Assembly (NCBI RefSeq): GCF_021147775.1
Contig: NZ_JAGTPK010000011.1
Span: 124,001-188,000, forward strand
Origin: Pseudomonas californiensis
GTDB taxonomy: Bacteria; Pseudomonadota; Gammaproteobacteria; Pseudomonadales; Pseudomonadaceae
DNA length: 64,000 nt
Reading direction: 5' to 3'
Part shown: positions 28,952 through 36,125 of the stretch, in pieces
How positions within the stretch are numbered: position 1 is the first letter of the stretch
Layout: every line of letters starts with the position of its first letter
Position numbers and translations under genes: made by a program
Notes under the pieces: generated by a model
What the model was told of the DNA's origin: nothing
Databases searched by the model: none
Seen by the model: the letters and a program-made list of their open reading frames with translations, nothing else

Positions 28952-29965
28952 TCACTTCCAAAGACCGATTTTGGTCAGGACTTCCTGGAAGTTGGCGCGG
29001 GTGATCAGCGTCACGTCGTCCATCGCAGTGTACTTCGGCGGCTCGGTGCCTTCAGTGACCCACTTATACATATACAGCGCGGTGTTGTAGCCTTCCTTGT
29101 CCGGGCTTGGCAGCATAGAACCAAAGAAGCCGCTTTCCTTTTTCTTCAACTCGTCGATAGCGTCGGTGCCGTTGATGCCGATTCCGATCACGTTTGCCGG
29201 TTTGAAGCCTGCGCCAGCAGTAGCACGTACGCCACCCAGAACAGTGTTGTCGTTCATGCCGCCCACGATCAGATTTTTCGCATCACCCGGCAGCTTGGGC
29301 AAAGCCGCGTTGGTCGAGTCCATGCTGCCTGGTACGTCGAGGGTTTTCTGAGGCGTGAACAGAATGTGGTCTTTCGGCAGGCCAGCCTTGGTCAACGCAT
29401 CGACCGAACCGTCAGTGCGCTTCTTGCCAGTGTCCAGCTCGTTGTAGGTGTTGATGATTGCGTAAGTGCCCTTCCAGTCGCTTTCATCCCACTTGCGGTT
29501 CTTGGCTTCGGTCGCCATCGCCGCGCCCTGCTTCTGGCCCACTTCAAACGCGGCCATGCCCAGATACGGCACGTCCTCCATGAACTTGCCTTTGGCGTCG
29601 ACAAAACGATCGTCAACCGCCATGACTTTCATGCCAGCAGCCTTGGTCTTGGCAACGATGGCCGGGCCGAGGGATACATCAGGAGGACAGATCACAAAGC
29701 CTTTGACGCCATTGGCCGCCAGGTTGTCGATAGCAGACAACGTCTTCTCGCCGTCGGGTACGGCGATCTTGATGACTTCAAAACCATGGTCCTTGCCTGC
29801 CTTTTCGGCAAAGGCCCATTCCGTCTGGAACCATGGCTCTTCAGCCTGCTTGACCAGAAAGCCGATTTTCACTTGTTCGGCAGCGGAAACGGCGCCGTTC
29901 ATGCCCAGGATGGCGGTGGCGACAGCAGCACAGCACAGGGAACGGATCCCATGACGACTCAACAT
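28952..29965 (-). CDS. araF: L-arabinose-binding periplasmic protein AraF
   Basis: This 337-residue periplasmic protein has a signal peptide (SLCCAAVATAILGMNGAVSA) and text almost identical to E. coli AraF in its binding region: IGFLVKQAEEPWFQTEWAF, GFEVIKIAVPDGEKTL, VKGFVICPPD, ELDTGKKRT and ILIT-like RANFQEVL at the end. The mid-region GMNDNTVLGGVRATAGAGF and NVIGIGINGTDA also match. It is the first gene of the leftward araFGH operon. Its upstream region carries a FadR-type operator-like motif at 30049. Confidence 0.92.
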   Translation of the reverse strand: MLSRHGIRSLCCAAVATAILGMNGAVSAAEQVKIGFLVKQAEEPWFQTEWAFAEKAGKDHGFEVIKIAVPDGEKTLSAIDNLAANGVKGFVICPPDVSLGPAIVAKTKAAGMKVMAVDDRFVDAKGKFMEDVPYLGMAAFEVGQKQGAAMATEAKNRKWDESDWKGTYAIINTYNELDTGKKRTDGSVDALTKAGLPKDHILFTPQKTLDVPGSMDSTNAALPKLPGDAKNLIVGGMNDNTVLGGVRATAGAGFKPANVIGIGINGTDAIDELKKKESGFFGSMLPSPDKEGYNTALYMYKWVTEGTEPPKYTAMDDVTLITRANFQEVLTKIGLWK

Positions 29966-30048
29966 AGCTAACTCCTTATTTTTATTGACTAGCTACAACG
30001 TTCAGCAAGGTTCGATTCTGCAAACACGGCTGCGTTCGAGAATCGATT

Positions 30049-30070
30049 AAATAGTCATACCATATTATGA
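30049..30070. promoter_or_regulatory. Predicted GntR (FadR-type) operator upstream of araF
   Basis: AAATAGTCATACCATATTATGA contains the FadR-type core (T-GT-N3-AC-A) and recurs, in part, at 31930 and 32003. It lies 84 bp before the araF start. Assignment to the GntR regulator at 31103 is inference. Confidence 0.6.
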
Positions 30071-30139
30071 ATGACCGCTATGTAACCTAATGTCACGCCA
30101 GCCCGAGACAAGGCCTTTTCATCTCTACATGCAGCGCGT

Positions 30140-31012
30140 TCAACCTGCAAAGCGGTGGCACGGCTGTCCGGCGATACCCACATCAGCCTTCAGCACCGCA
30201 CCATCGAACTCACCGTGAGCGTCGGCGGGTGCGGCGCTGGTGACGTACAACGTTTTCAGCTCAGGGCCACCAAACACACAGCTGGTCGGGTGGCTGACAG
30301 GCAGATGAATGATCCGGTCGACGCTGCCGTCGGGGGCAAAACGGATCAGGCAGCTGCCGCCCCAGCGGGCATTCCAGACGTAGCCATCGGCGTCCATGGC
30401 CGAGCCATCGGGCGAGCCGCGATCATGCTCCTGCGCCCACACCTGTCGAGCGCCCAGCAGGCCGTCGGCCTGAATCGGGTATTGATAAATGACGTCATCG
30501 AGGGTGTCGGCGCTGTACAACACGTCTCCCGCGGCACTCCACAACAAGGTATTGACGATGCCCTGGCCATCCAGCAATGGCGTGACGTTTGCGTTTGCGT
30601 CGACCCGGAACAAGCCACCGGAGCGACGCACCAGCGGAACGTCGCCGCCCCGAGCATCGAGGTTGTTCTGCATGCTGCCGAGCCACAGGCGGCCCTGCGC
30701 GTCACATCGCGCCTCATTGGCGCGATTGCCAGAGACAGGGTCTGCAACACACAGCAGGGTCAAAGAGGTTTTTTCGGCGTTCAGGTCCAGACGGTAGACG
30801 CCACTGGCCAGCGTGACCAGCGCATCGCCCTGCTCGGTGGGGATAAACGCGGACACCGGCTCTGGCATGCGCCATTGGCGGTACTGGCCGTCAATGAGCC
30901 GGCAAGCGAGAAAGCCTGCGATGTCGACCCAATAAAGGGCTTGTTGCTCAACGTCCCAGCAGGCACCTTCGGCCAGCTTGAAACGGTGCTCGGATATAGG
31001 CGACCAATGCAT
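30140..31012 (-). CDS. SMP-30/gluconolactonase-family sugar lactonase, probable L-arabinolactonase
   Basis: This 290-residue beta-propeller protein belongs to the SMP-30/gluconolactonase/LRE family. It shows FKLAEGACWDVEQQALYWVD with the metal glutamate, NRANEARCDAQGRLWLGSM with the metal asparagine region, and RGSPDGSAMDADGYVWNARW holding the metal aspartate. Such enzymes open sugar lactones such as L-arabino-1,4-lactone in the oxidative arabinose route. Location beside araFGH supports that substrate, though no arabinose dehydrogenase or arabinonate dehydratase is in the window. Confidence 0.82.
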   Translation of the reverse strand: MHWSPISEHRFKLAEGACWDVEQQALYWVDIAGFLACRLIDGQYRQWRMPEPVSAFIPTEQGDALVTLASGVYRLDLNAEKTSLTLLCVADPVSGNRANEARCDAQGRLWLGSMQNNLDARGGDVPLVRRSGGLFRVDANANVTPLLDGQGIVNTLLWSAAGDVLYSADTLDDVIYQYPIQADGLLGARQVWAQEHDRGSPDGSAMDADGYVWNARWGGSCLIRFAPDGSVDRIIHLPVSHPTSCVFGGPELKTLYVTSAAPADAHGEFDGAVLKADVGIAGQPCHRFAG

Positions 31013-31102
31013 GAAAATGTCCTTTGTTATTGTTGTAAAGGCTCTTTTCCAACGTGACGGAGTGTGCAGCGCGATGCAATTTCAACCTTGAATCAGTTGG
31101 GG

Positions 31103-31837
31103 TCAGCCCACCACCTGAAGCGGCGTCTTCTGCCGGGCAAAGAACGCATCAATCACCCCGGCCGCCTGTTCGATCAGACTCATGCAAGCCCACACTCCAC
31201 GTGCGGCATCGCGGCTGGCAATCGCATCGGCAAGGTCCTTGTGCAGCGGCAGAGTCTTGCCCAATTCGCCCGGCACCGCCGAGGTCACCTCGAACGACAC
31301 CGCCAGCAATGCGCCCAGAGCAGGCAGCATCTGCTCGATGAACTGGTTGTGACTGGCGGCCAGTACCGCTTCGTGAAAACGTCGGTCGGCCAGGTTGTAA
31401 TCGCCTTTGTCCGTGACCGAGGTCTGCAGCAGGCGATACGCTTCCTGGATCTCGTCAATCTGCTGCGCAGTGGCCCGCTCGCAGGCCCAGCGCACCGCCA
31501 TAGGCTCGATGGTTCTGCGTAAATCCAGCAAATCGCGTACGAAGCTCTCCGGCAAACCCTTGCGCGCCAGCCAGCCCACAACCTGCGGATCGAACAGATT
31601 CCAACTGCGCAACGGCAACACCCGTGTACCGACTTTTGGACCTACTTCCAGCAGCCCTTTGGCCACCAGCGTCTTGATCGCTTCGCGCAATACCGTGCGG
31701 CTGACACCCAGTTCCTCGCACAAGGCCGCTTCGACCTTCAGCGTCTGACCGGGCTCGACATTGCCTGCAGCAATCCAGGCGCCCAGCCAGTCCACCGTTG
31801 AAGCGTGAAAATTACCGCGCATATCCTGTTGCCCCAT
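31103..31837 (-). CDS. GntR/FadR-family transcriptional regulator of sugar uptake
   Basis: This 244-residue regulator has an N-terminal winged HTH (EAALCEELGVSRTVLREAIKTL, quoted in part) and a C-terminal FCD ligand-binding domain with VRWACERATAQQIDEI and DRRFHEAVLAASHNQF. It is transcribed away from galM and toward the lactonase gene. Three motif copies around it (30049, 31930, 32003) make it the likely regulator of araF, of itself and of galM. It resembles the FadR-type regulators found with arabinose or galactose genes in proteobacteria. A second in-frame ATG lies five codons in. Confidence 0.82.
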   Translation of the reverse strand: MGQQDMRGNFHASTVDWLGAWIAAGNVEPGQTLKVEAALCEELGVSRTVLREAIKTLVAKGLLEVGPKVGTRVLPLRSWNLFDPQVVGWLARKGLPESFVRDLLDLRRTIEPMAVRWACERATAQQIDEIQEAYRLLQTSVTDKGDYNLADRRFHEAVLAASHNQFIEQMLPALGALLAVSFEVTSAVPGELGKTLPLHKDLADAIASRDAARGVWACMSLIEQAAGVIDAFFARQKTPLQVVG

Positions 31838-31929
31838 AGCCGACTCGGCGCAATCAGGCTAATCATCATATGAATAGCTGTCAAACCGACGAAGGTCGCA
31901 AATCCGCTGCTGGCAACTCTGCCATTACT

Positions 31930-31948
31930 AAATAGTATTACAATTCAT
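31930..31948. promoter_or_regulatory. Predicted GntR operator in the gntR-galM region
   Basis: AAATAGTATTACAATTCAT shares the AAATAGTNNTACNA core with the araF and galM sites. It lies about 90 bp before the gntR start and could mediate autoregulation. Confidence 0.5.
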
Positions 31949-32002
31949 TTTTCAAGCAGCATTTTTTGGTCTATAAATCCATTCATCGGATAAAAACCGA
32001 TC

Positions 32003-32020
32003 AAATAGTCTTACCAATAA
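32003..32020. promoter_or_regulatory. Predicted GntR operator upstream of galM
   Basis: AAATAGTCTTACCAATAA shares the core of the araF upstream motif and lies only 22 bp before the galM start, consistent with repression near the promoter. Confidence 0.6.
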
Positions 32021-32041
32021 AAATAAAAGCGGGTAAAACAG

Positions 32042-33190
32042 ATGAAAAAGCATGCTCTTCTCAGCACCATCGGACTGTCCTTGATGATCAGCACCTTGAC
32101 CGCACACGCCGCAACGCTTTCCAGTGAACACAGCGCTTTCGGTCAACTGCCAGACGGCACCCCCGTCGAGAAATACACCCTGCGCAACAGCCACGGCATT
32201 GAGGCCAACGTCATCACTTACGGGGCAACGCTGCAGTCGCTGCTGGTCCCGGACAAAAACGGCAAAGTGGACGACATCGTGCTGGGCTTCGATGACGTAC
32301 AGGGCTATCAGAACAACGGCACCGTGTACTTCGGCGCCACCATCGGTCGCTTCGGCAATCGCCTGGCGGGCGGAAAATTTCAGTTGGACGGCAAGACCTA
32401 CCAGGTGCCGCTCAATGACAAAACCAATGCGCTGCATGGTGGCAACCAGGGCTTCGACAAACGTTTGTGGAAGGCCGAGAGCACCAAGACCGGTGATTCG
32501 GTCGGTGTGAAACTGACCTACCTTTCTCCGGACGGCGAGATGGGTTTTCCAGGAGCGTTGCTGACCGAAGTCACCTATAGCCTGAATGAACGCAACGAGC
32601 TGAAGATCGACTACCGCGCCACCACCGACAAGCCCACCGTGCTAAACCTGACCAACCACAGCTACTTCAATCTGGCAGGCGCAGGCAGTGGCGATGTCCT
32701 AAAGCAGGTCGCCACCCTCCACGCTTCCCACTACACGCCGGTCAATGACAAGCTGATCCCGACCGGCGAACTGCCTGCTGTGGCGGGTACGCCCATGGAC
32801 TTTCTGAAGCCGACGGCATTTGGCAAGCACATCAAGGATGACCATCAGCAGCTCAAGTACGCCGAACCCAAGCAAGGGGGTTTTGACTTCAACTGGGTGC
32901 TCGACACCAAGGGCGACGTGAAGAAACTGGCGGCCGAAGTCAGCGATCCGCAATCCGGCCGCAAACTCCAGCTGTTCACTACCGAGCCCGGCGTGCAGCT
33001 GTATACAGGCAACTTCCTAGACGGCAGCATCCACGGCAAGGCCGGCAAGGTATATCCGCACTGGGGGGCGTTCACGCTGGAAACCCAGCACTACCCTGAT
33101 GCACCCAATCAGCCGAAATTCCCCAGCACACGACTGGACCCGGGCAAAGCCTATACCCAGACCACTGTTTTCAAATTTTTGAATAACTGA
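32042..33190 (+). CDS. galM: Exported aldose 1-epimerase (galactose mutarotase)
   Basis: This 382-residue epimerase interconverts alpha and beta sugar anomers. It has a signal peptide (MKKHALLSTIGLSLMISTLT, cleavage near AHAAT), so it should act in the periplasm. It shows GATLQSLLVPDKNGK, FGATIGRFGNRLAGGKF, NALHGGNQGFDKRLW, NLTNHSYFNLAG, GGFDFNWVL and TTEPGVQLYTGNFLDG with the catalytic residues. A periplasmic mutarotase would help present the preferred anomer to the neighbouring AraF. The promoter region carries a predicted operator. Confidence 0.88.
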   Translation: MKKHALLSTIGLSLMISTLTAHAATLSSEHSAFGQLPDGTPVEKYTLRNSHGIEANVITYGATLQSLLVPDKNGKVDDIVLGFDDVQGYQNNGTVYFGATIGRFGNRLAGGKFQLDGKTYQVPLNDKTNALHGGNQGFDKRLWKAESTKTGDSVGVKLTYLSPDGEMGFPGALLTEVTYSLNERNELKIDYRATTDKPTVLNLTNHSYFNLAGAGSGDVLKQVATLHASHYTPVNDKLIPTGELPAVAGTPMDFLKPTAFGKHIKDDHQQLKYAEPKQGGFDFNWVLDTKGDVKKLAAEVSDPQSGRKLQLFTTEPGVQLYTGNFLDGSIHGKAGKVYPHWGAFTLETQHYPDAPNQPKFPSTRLDPGKAYTQTTVFKFLNN

Positions 33191-33199
33191 GGCACGGTC

Positions 33200-33228
33200 G
33201 CGCAGCGTCTGCCCGGGCAGAGCTGCGC
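33200..33228. repeat. GC-rich inverted repeat after galM
   Basis: GCGCAGC-G-TCTGCCC / GGGCAGA-GCTGCGC forms a nearly perfect stem with one bulge and no loop. It may terminate galM transcription, but it has no T tract. REP-like status cannot be judged from one copy. Confidence 0.5.
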
Positions 33229-33402
33229 AAATGTCAGCAACTCGCAGGCAAGAGCACATGTCAGGTTCGTTGAGGTCGAGCACCGTGACGACAGGCGGAC
33301 AGCTCACCGGTACGGGGCAAGGGATGGAGGCTATATGACGTGAGCGAGCGGTGTCGAGGTGACCGGCACCGCCGCCAGGTCAATGCGAATTACGGATGGC
33401 GC

Positions 33403-34299
33403 TTAAGGATGCTGCTTCATGGCGGCGAAAAGGGTGTCGACGTTGTAGCGGAACATCTTCGCGTAGGTCGGTGCAGGGCCATCGGCTGGCGACAGCGCTT
33501 CAACGTAAAGCTCGCCACCCGGTTGCGCACCGCTGGCCTCGGCAATCTGCTTGACCAAACGTGGGTCACCGGAATTCTCGAAGAAGTAAGCACTCACGTG
33601 CTCGGCCTTGATCTGACGAATCAGCTTGGAGACGTCTGCGGCAGAGGCTTCAGACTCGGTCGACAAACCCAGTGGCGACAGGAAGGTCACGCCATACGCA
33701 TCGCCGAAATAACCGAAGGCGTCGTGAGACGTCAGGATCTTGCGATTGGCCGCTGGGATCGCCTTGATCTGGTCACGCGCATAGCTGTCCAGTTGCTGGA
33801 GTTCTGCGATATAGCGGTCGCCATTGGCCTCATACTGGCTGGCGCCGTCAGGGTCGGCTTTCTTCAAGGCGGCAACAATATTGCGCACATAGATCACACC
33901 GTTTGCAGCGCTGTTCCAGGCGTGTGGGTCGGTGATGCGCTTGCCGTCTTCATCCATGCTGCGAGTCTTGATGCCTTCGGACAGCACCACTGGCTTGCCT
34001 TTGTAACCCGAAGCCTTGATCAAACGGTCCATCCAGCCTTCCAGGTGCAGACCGCTGACAAACGTGACATCCGCCTTCTTCAAGGCCTGAGCGTCGGTCG
34101 GGGTGGGCTCGTAGACATGCGGATCGCCGTTGGGCCCGATCAGCGAGGTGACATGCACGCGGTCGCCGCCGACAGTGCTGACCATGTCGGCAATCACCGT
34201 AAACGAAGCGACGGCTTCCAGCGGTTTGGCCTGGGCCATGGAAGCAAAGGCCGACAACGCCATTGCCGCCATCGAACTCAACAACATCAATCGTTTCAT
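33403..34299 (-). CDS. Zinc ABC transporter substrate-binding protein, AztC-like
   Basis: This 298-residue cluster A-I metal-binding protein has a signal peptide ending in MAQAKPL. Candidate zinc ligands are in NGDPHVYEPTPTDAQAL, TDPHAWNSAANG, LTSHDAFGYFG and the acidic ENSGDPRLV. DPHAWN and FENSGDP are typical of AztC-like zinc-binding proteins rather than the His-rich ZnuA. No histidine-rich loop is seen; an acidic/hydrophilic loop (SMDEDGKRI) precedes the second histidine. The ATG at 34299 has AAGGG upstream, and the gene is the last of the operon. Confidence 0.85.
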   Translation of the reverse strand: MKRLMLLSSMAAMALSAFASMAQAKPLEAVASFTVIADMVSTVGGDRVHVTSLIGPNGDPHVYEPTPTDAQALKKADVTFVSGLHLEGWMDRLIKASGYKGKPVVLSEGIKTRSMDEDGKRITDPHAWNSAANGVIYVRNIVAALKKADPDGASQYEANGDRYIAELQQLDSYARDQIKAIPAANRKILTSHDAFGYFGDAYGVTFLSPLGLSTESEASAADVSKLIRQIKAEHVSAYFFENSGDPRLVKQIAEASGAQPGGELYVEALSPADGPAPTYAKMFRYNVDTLFAAMKQHP

Positions 34300-34310
34300 G
34301 ACATACCCTT

Positions 34311-35180
34311 TCAATGAGCCAGGTGAGGTTTGGGAAACAGCCGACGCACGATGCCCGTGCGCCCGAACAGCAGGGAGAAGCCATAAAACGCGCTGGCGGT
34401 CAGGACAATGGCAGGTCCCGACGCAACGCCCAGATGATAGGAAACGATCAGGCCGATCAGCCCTGACAGGGTCGCCAGTACGGTCGAGATCAACATCAGC
34501 GCACTGAGCGAGTTGGCCCAGAAGCGCGCCGCGGTGGCGGGCAGCATCATCATGCCCACGGCCATCAGCGTGCCCAGCGCTTGGAAGCCTGCCACCAGGT
34601 TCAGCACCACCAGCAGCAGGAACAACACGTGATACAGCGATCCGCGCCCACCGACGGCGCGCAGAAACCCCGGATCAAAGCACTCCAGCACCAGCGGCCG
34701 ATAGATCACGGCCAGCAGCACCAACGTGAACGATGCAATGCCGCCGACCATGTAGATAGAAGCGCTGTCGATGGCCAGAATGGTGCCGAACAGCACGTGC
34801 AGCAGGTCGACACTGGAACCATGCAAGGACACGATCAGTACCCCGGCGGCCAGAGACGTCAGGTAAAAGCTGGCAAAACTGGCGTCCTCGCGCAACGCAG
34901 TGAGCCGGCTGACCAGGCCTGACAACAGCGCCACCGCCAGCCCCGCGATCAGCCCGCCAAACCCCATGGCCGGCAACGACAACCCGGCAATCATGAAACC
35001 CACCGCCGCGCCAGGCAGCACCGCGTGGCTCATCGCGTCACCGACCAGGCTCATGCGGCGCAGCATCAGCAACACGCCGACCGGCCCGGAGCCAATGCCC
35101 AGCGCCAGGCAGGCGACCAGTGCACGGCGCATGAAGCCGAATTCGACGAAGGGCTCGACAATCATGGTGTACAGCATCAT
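34311..35180 (-). CDS. Zinc ABC transporter permease
   Basis: This 289-residue permease of the metal ABC-3 family has about eight hydrophobic helices. It shows FGFMRRALVACLALGIGSG, the LMLRRMSLVGDAMSHAVLPG loop, and ALGTLMAVGMMMLPAT. Its start overlaps the ATPase stop by four bases (ATGA), and the binding-protein gene starts about 11 bp after its stop. The family imports zinc or manganese; the upstream Zur box supports zinc. It sits in the inner membrane with the ATPase. Confidence 0.87.
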   Translation of the reverse strand: MMLYTMIVEPFVEFGFMRRALVACLALGIGSGPVGVLLMLRRMSLVGDAMSHAVLPGAAVGFMIAGLSLPAMGFGGLIAGLAVALLSGLVSRLTALREDASFASFYLTSLAAGVLIVSLHGSSVDLLHVLFGTILAIDSASIYMVGGIASFTLVLLAVIYRPLVLECFDPGFLRAVGGRGSLYHVLFLLLVVLNLVAGFQALGTLMAVGMMMLPATAARFWANSLSALMLISTVLATLSGLIGLIVSYHLGVASGPAIVLTASAFYGFSLLFGRTGIVRRLFPKPHLAH

Positions 35181-35926
35181 GTGCGCTCACCTTCGTCATC
35201 ACACAGCAAGGCGTCAGGGCTCCAGTATTCGGCCATGTCGCGGGCCTTGCGCAAATTGGCGACGCTGAGCACATCAGCCGTGTCGCCCCAAGCAATCGCT
35301 TCACGGGCCATCAGCAGGGTCTGCGGAAAGTGCTGACGCACCTGCTCGATGTCATGCAACACCGCAATCACCGTACGACCCTGACCGTGCCAGACACGTA
35401 CCAGCTCCAGCAGATCGCGGGTGGTGCGTGCATCGATGGCGGTAAACGGCTCATCCAGCAGAATGACCGAAGCGTCCTGCAACAACAGCCGCGCAAACAG
35501 CACGCGCTGGAACTGACCGGACGATAGTGAACCCACGCTACGTACTTCGAATCCTTCAAGCCCGACGGTGCGCAGCGCTTCCTGAGTCTGTCGGCCATGG
35601 TCACGGCTCAAGCGCCGAAACGGGCCAATACTGTGCCAGGCGCCCATGGCCACTGTGTCCGCCACGCTCAAGGGAAAGGAGCGATCAATTTCGGCAGCTT
35701 GCGGCAGATAGCCGATGGTGCGGGTCGCAAGGCGACCACGGTCCACACGACCCTGCGCAGGTTTCATAGTCCCGGCGATGGCTTTGATCAGCGTCGACTT
35801 GCCCGCTCCGTTGGGGCCGACAATCGCCGTCAGGCTACCCGCCTCGAAGCGACCGCTGATGTGATGCACGGCAGGACGGCGCTCATAGGCGACGGTAAGG
35901 TTTTCCAGGCCGATGGCTGCGCTCAC
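35177..35926 (-). CDS. Zinc ABC transporter ATP-binding protein
   Basis: This 249-residue ATPase has Walker A GPNGAGKSTLIKAI, signature LSSGQFQRVLFARLL, Walker B VILLDEPFTAID and the switch histidine in VLHDIEQV. I start it at the GTG at 35926, which overlaps the stop of the small upstream gene (GTGA). The longer open frame above this runs across the small gene in another frame and is not credible. The nucleotide-binding subunit would sit in the cytoplasm beneath the permease. Confidence 0.85.
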   Translation of the reverse strand: MSAAIGLENLTVAYERRPAVHHISGRFEAGSLTAIVGPNGAGKSTLIKAIAGTMKPAQGRVDRGRLATRTIGYLPQAAEIDRSFPLSVADTVAMGAWHSIGPFRRLSRDHGRQTQEALRTVGLEGFEVRSVGSLSSGQFQRVLFARLLLQDASVILLDEPFTAIDARTTRDLLELVRVWHGQGRTVIAVLHDIEQVRQHFPQTLLMAREAIAWGDTADVLSVANLRKARDMAEYWSPDALLCDDEGERT

Positions 35927-36054
35927 GGAATGGCCACCGACCAGGCGATGGCCAGCCACAGCAGCGCCAGAATGGCGACAGAAAAAAGGACTCGCTTCCA
36001 GGCTGATTGAGCCAGAACCGAGCCCGCAACGGACGGGGTATTGGGAGTCTTCAC
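35923..36054 (-). CDS. 43-residue single-helix membrane protein at the head of the zinc operon
   Basis: Too short for standard tracking, this frame runs from a GTG at 36054 (or a GTG at 36060) to a TGA overlapping the ATPase start. It encodes a polar N terminus of about 20 residues (KTPNTPSVAGSVLAQSAW) and one hydrophobic helix (VLFSVAILALLWLAIAWSVA). The 4-base overlap means translation is coupled with the ATPase. It follows the Zur box by about 50 bp. No function is known to me; a role in assembling or regulating the transporter is a guess. Confidence 0.65.
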   Translation of the reverse strand: MKTPNTPSVAGSVLAQSAWKRVLFSVAILALLWLAIAWSVAIP

Positions 36055-36102
36055 GTGCACATAACCTGCAACTATTTGTTACAGTATTACACGCCGCACA
36101 AT

Positions 36103-36125
36103 GAAATGTTATTAAATAACATTCA
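36103..36125. promoter_or_regulatory. Zur box
   Basis: GAAATGTTATTAAATAACATTCA is an imperfect palindrome of the gammaproteobacterial Zur operator GAAATGTTATANTATAACATTTC form; the inner ATGTTAT-TAA-ATAACAT is perfect. It lies 49 bp upstream of the first gene of the zinc operon and overlaps the stop end of the next gene. A weaker related sequence, GTTACAGTATTAC, is at about 36078. Confidence 0.8.

Noticed and set aside
27938..29971. 677-residue open frame opposite araG and araF
   Set aside because: It is exactly antisense to araG/araF, has histidine- and glutamine-rich composition typical of the reverse of GC-rich coding, and no domain.
36066..36090. Second Zur-like site GTTACAGTATTAC
   Set aside because: Its half-sites are too degenerate to claim; only mentioned beside the strong site.
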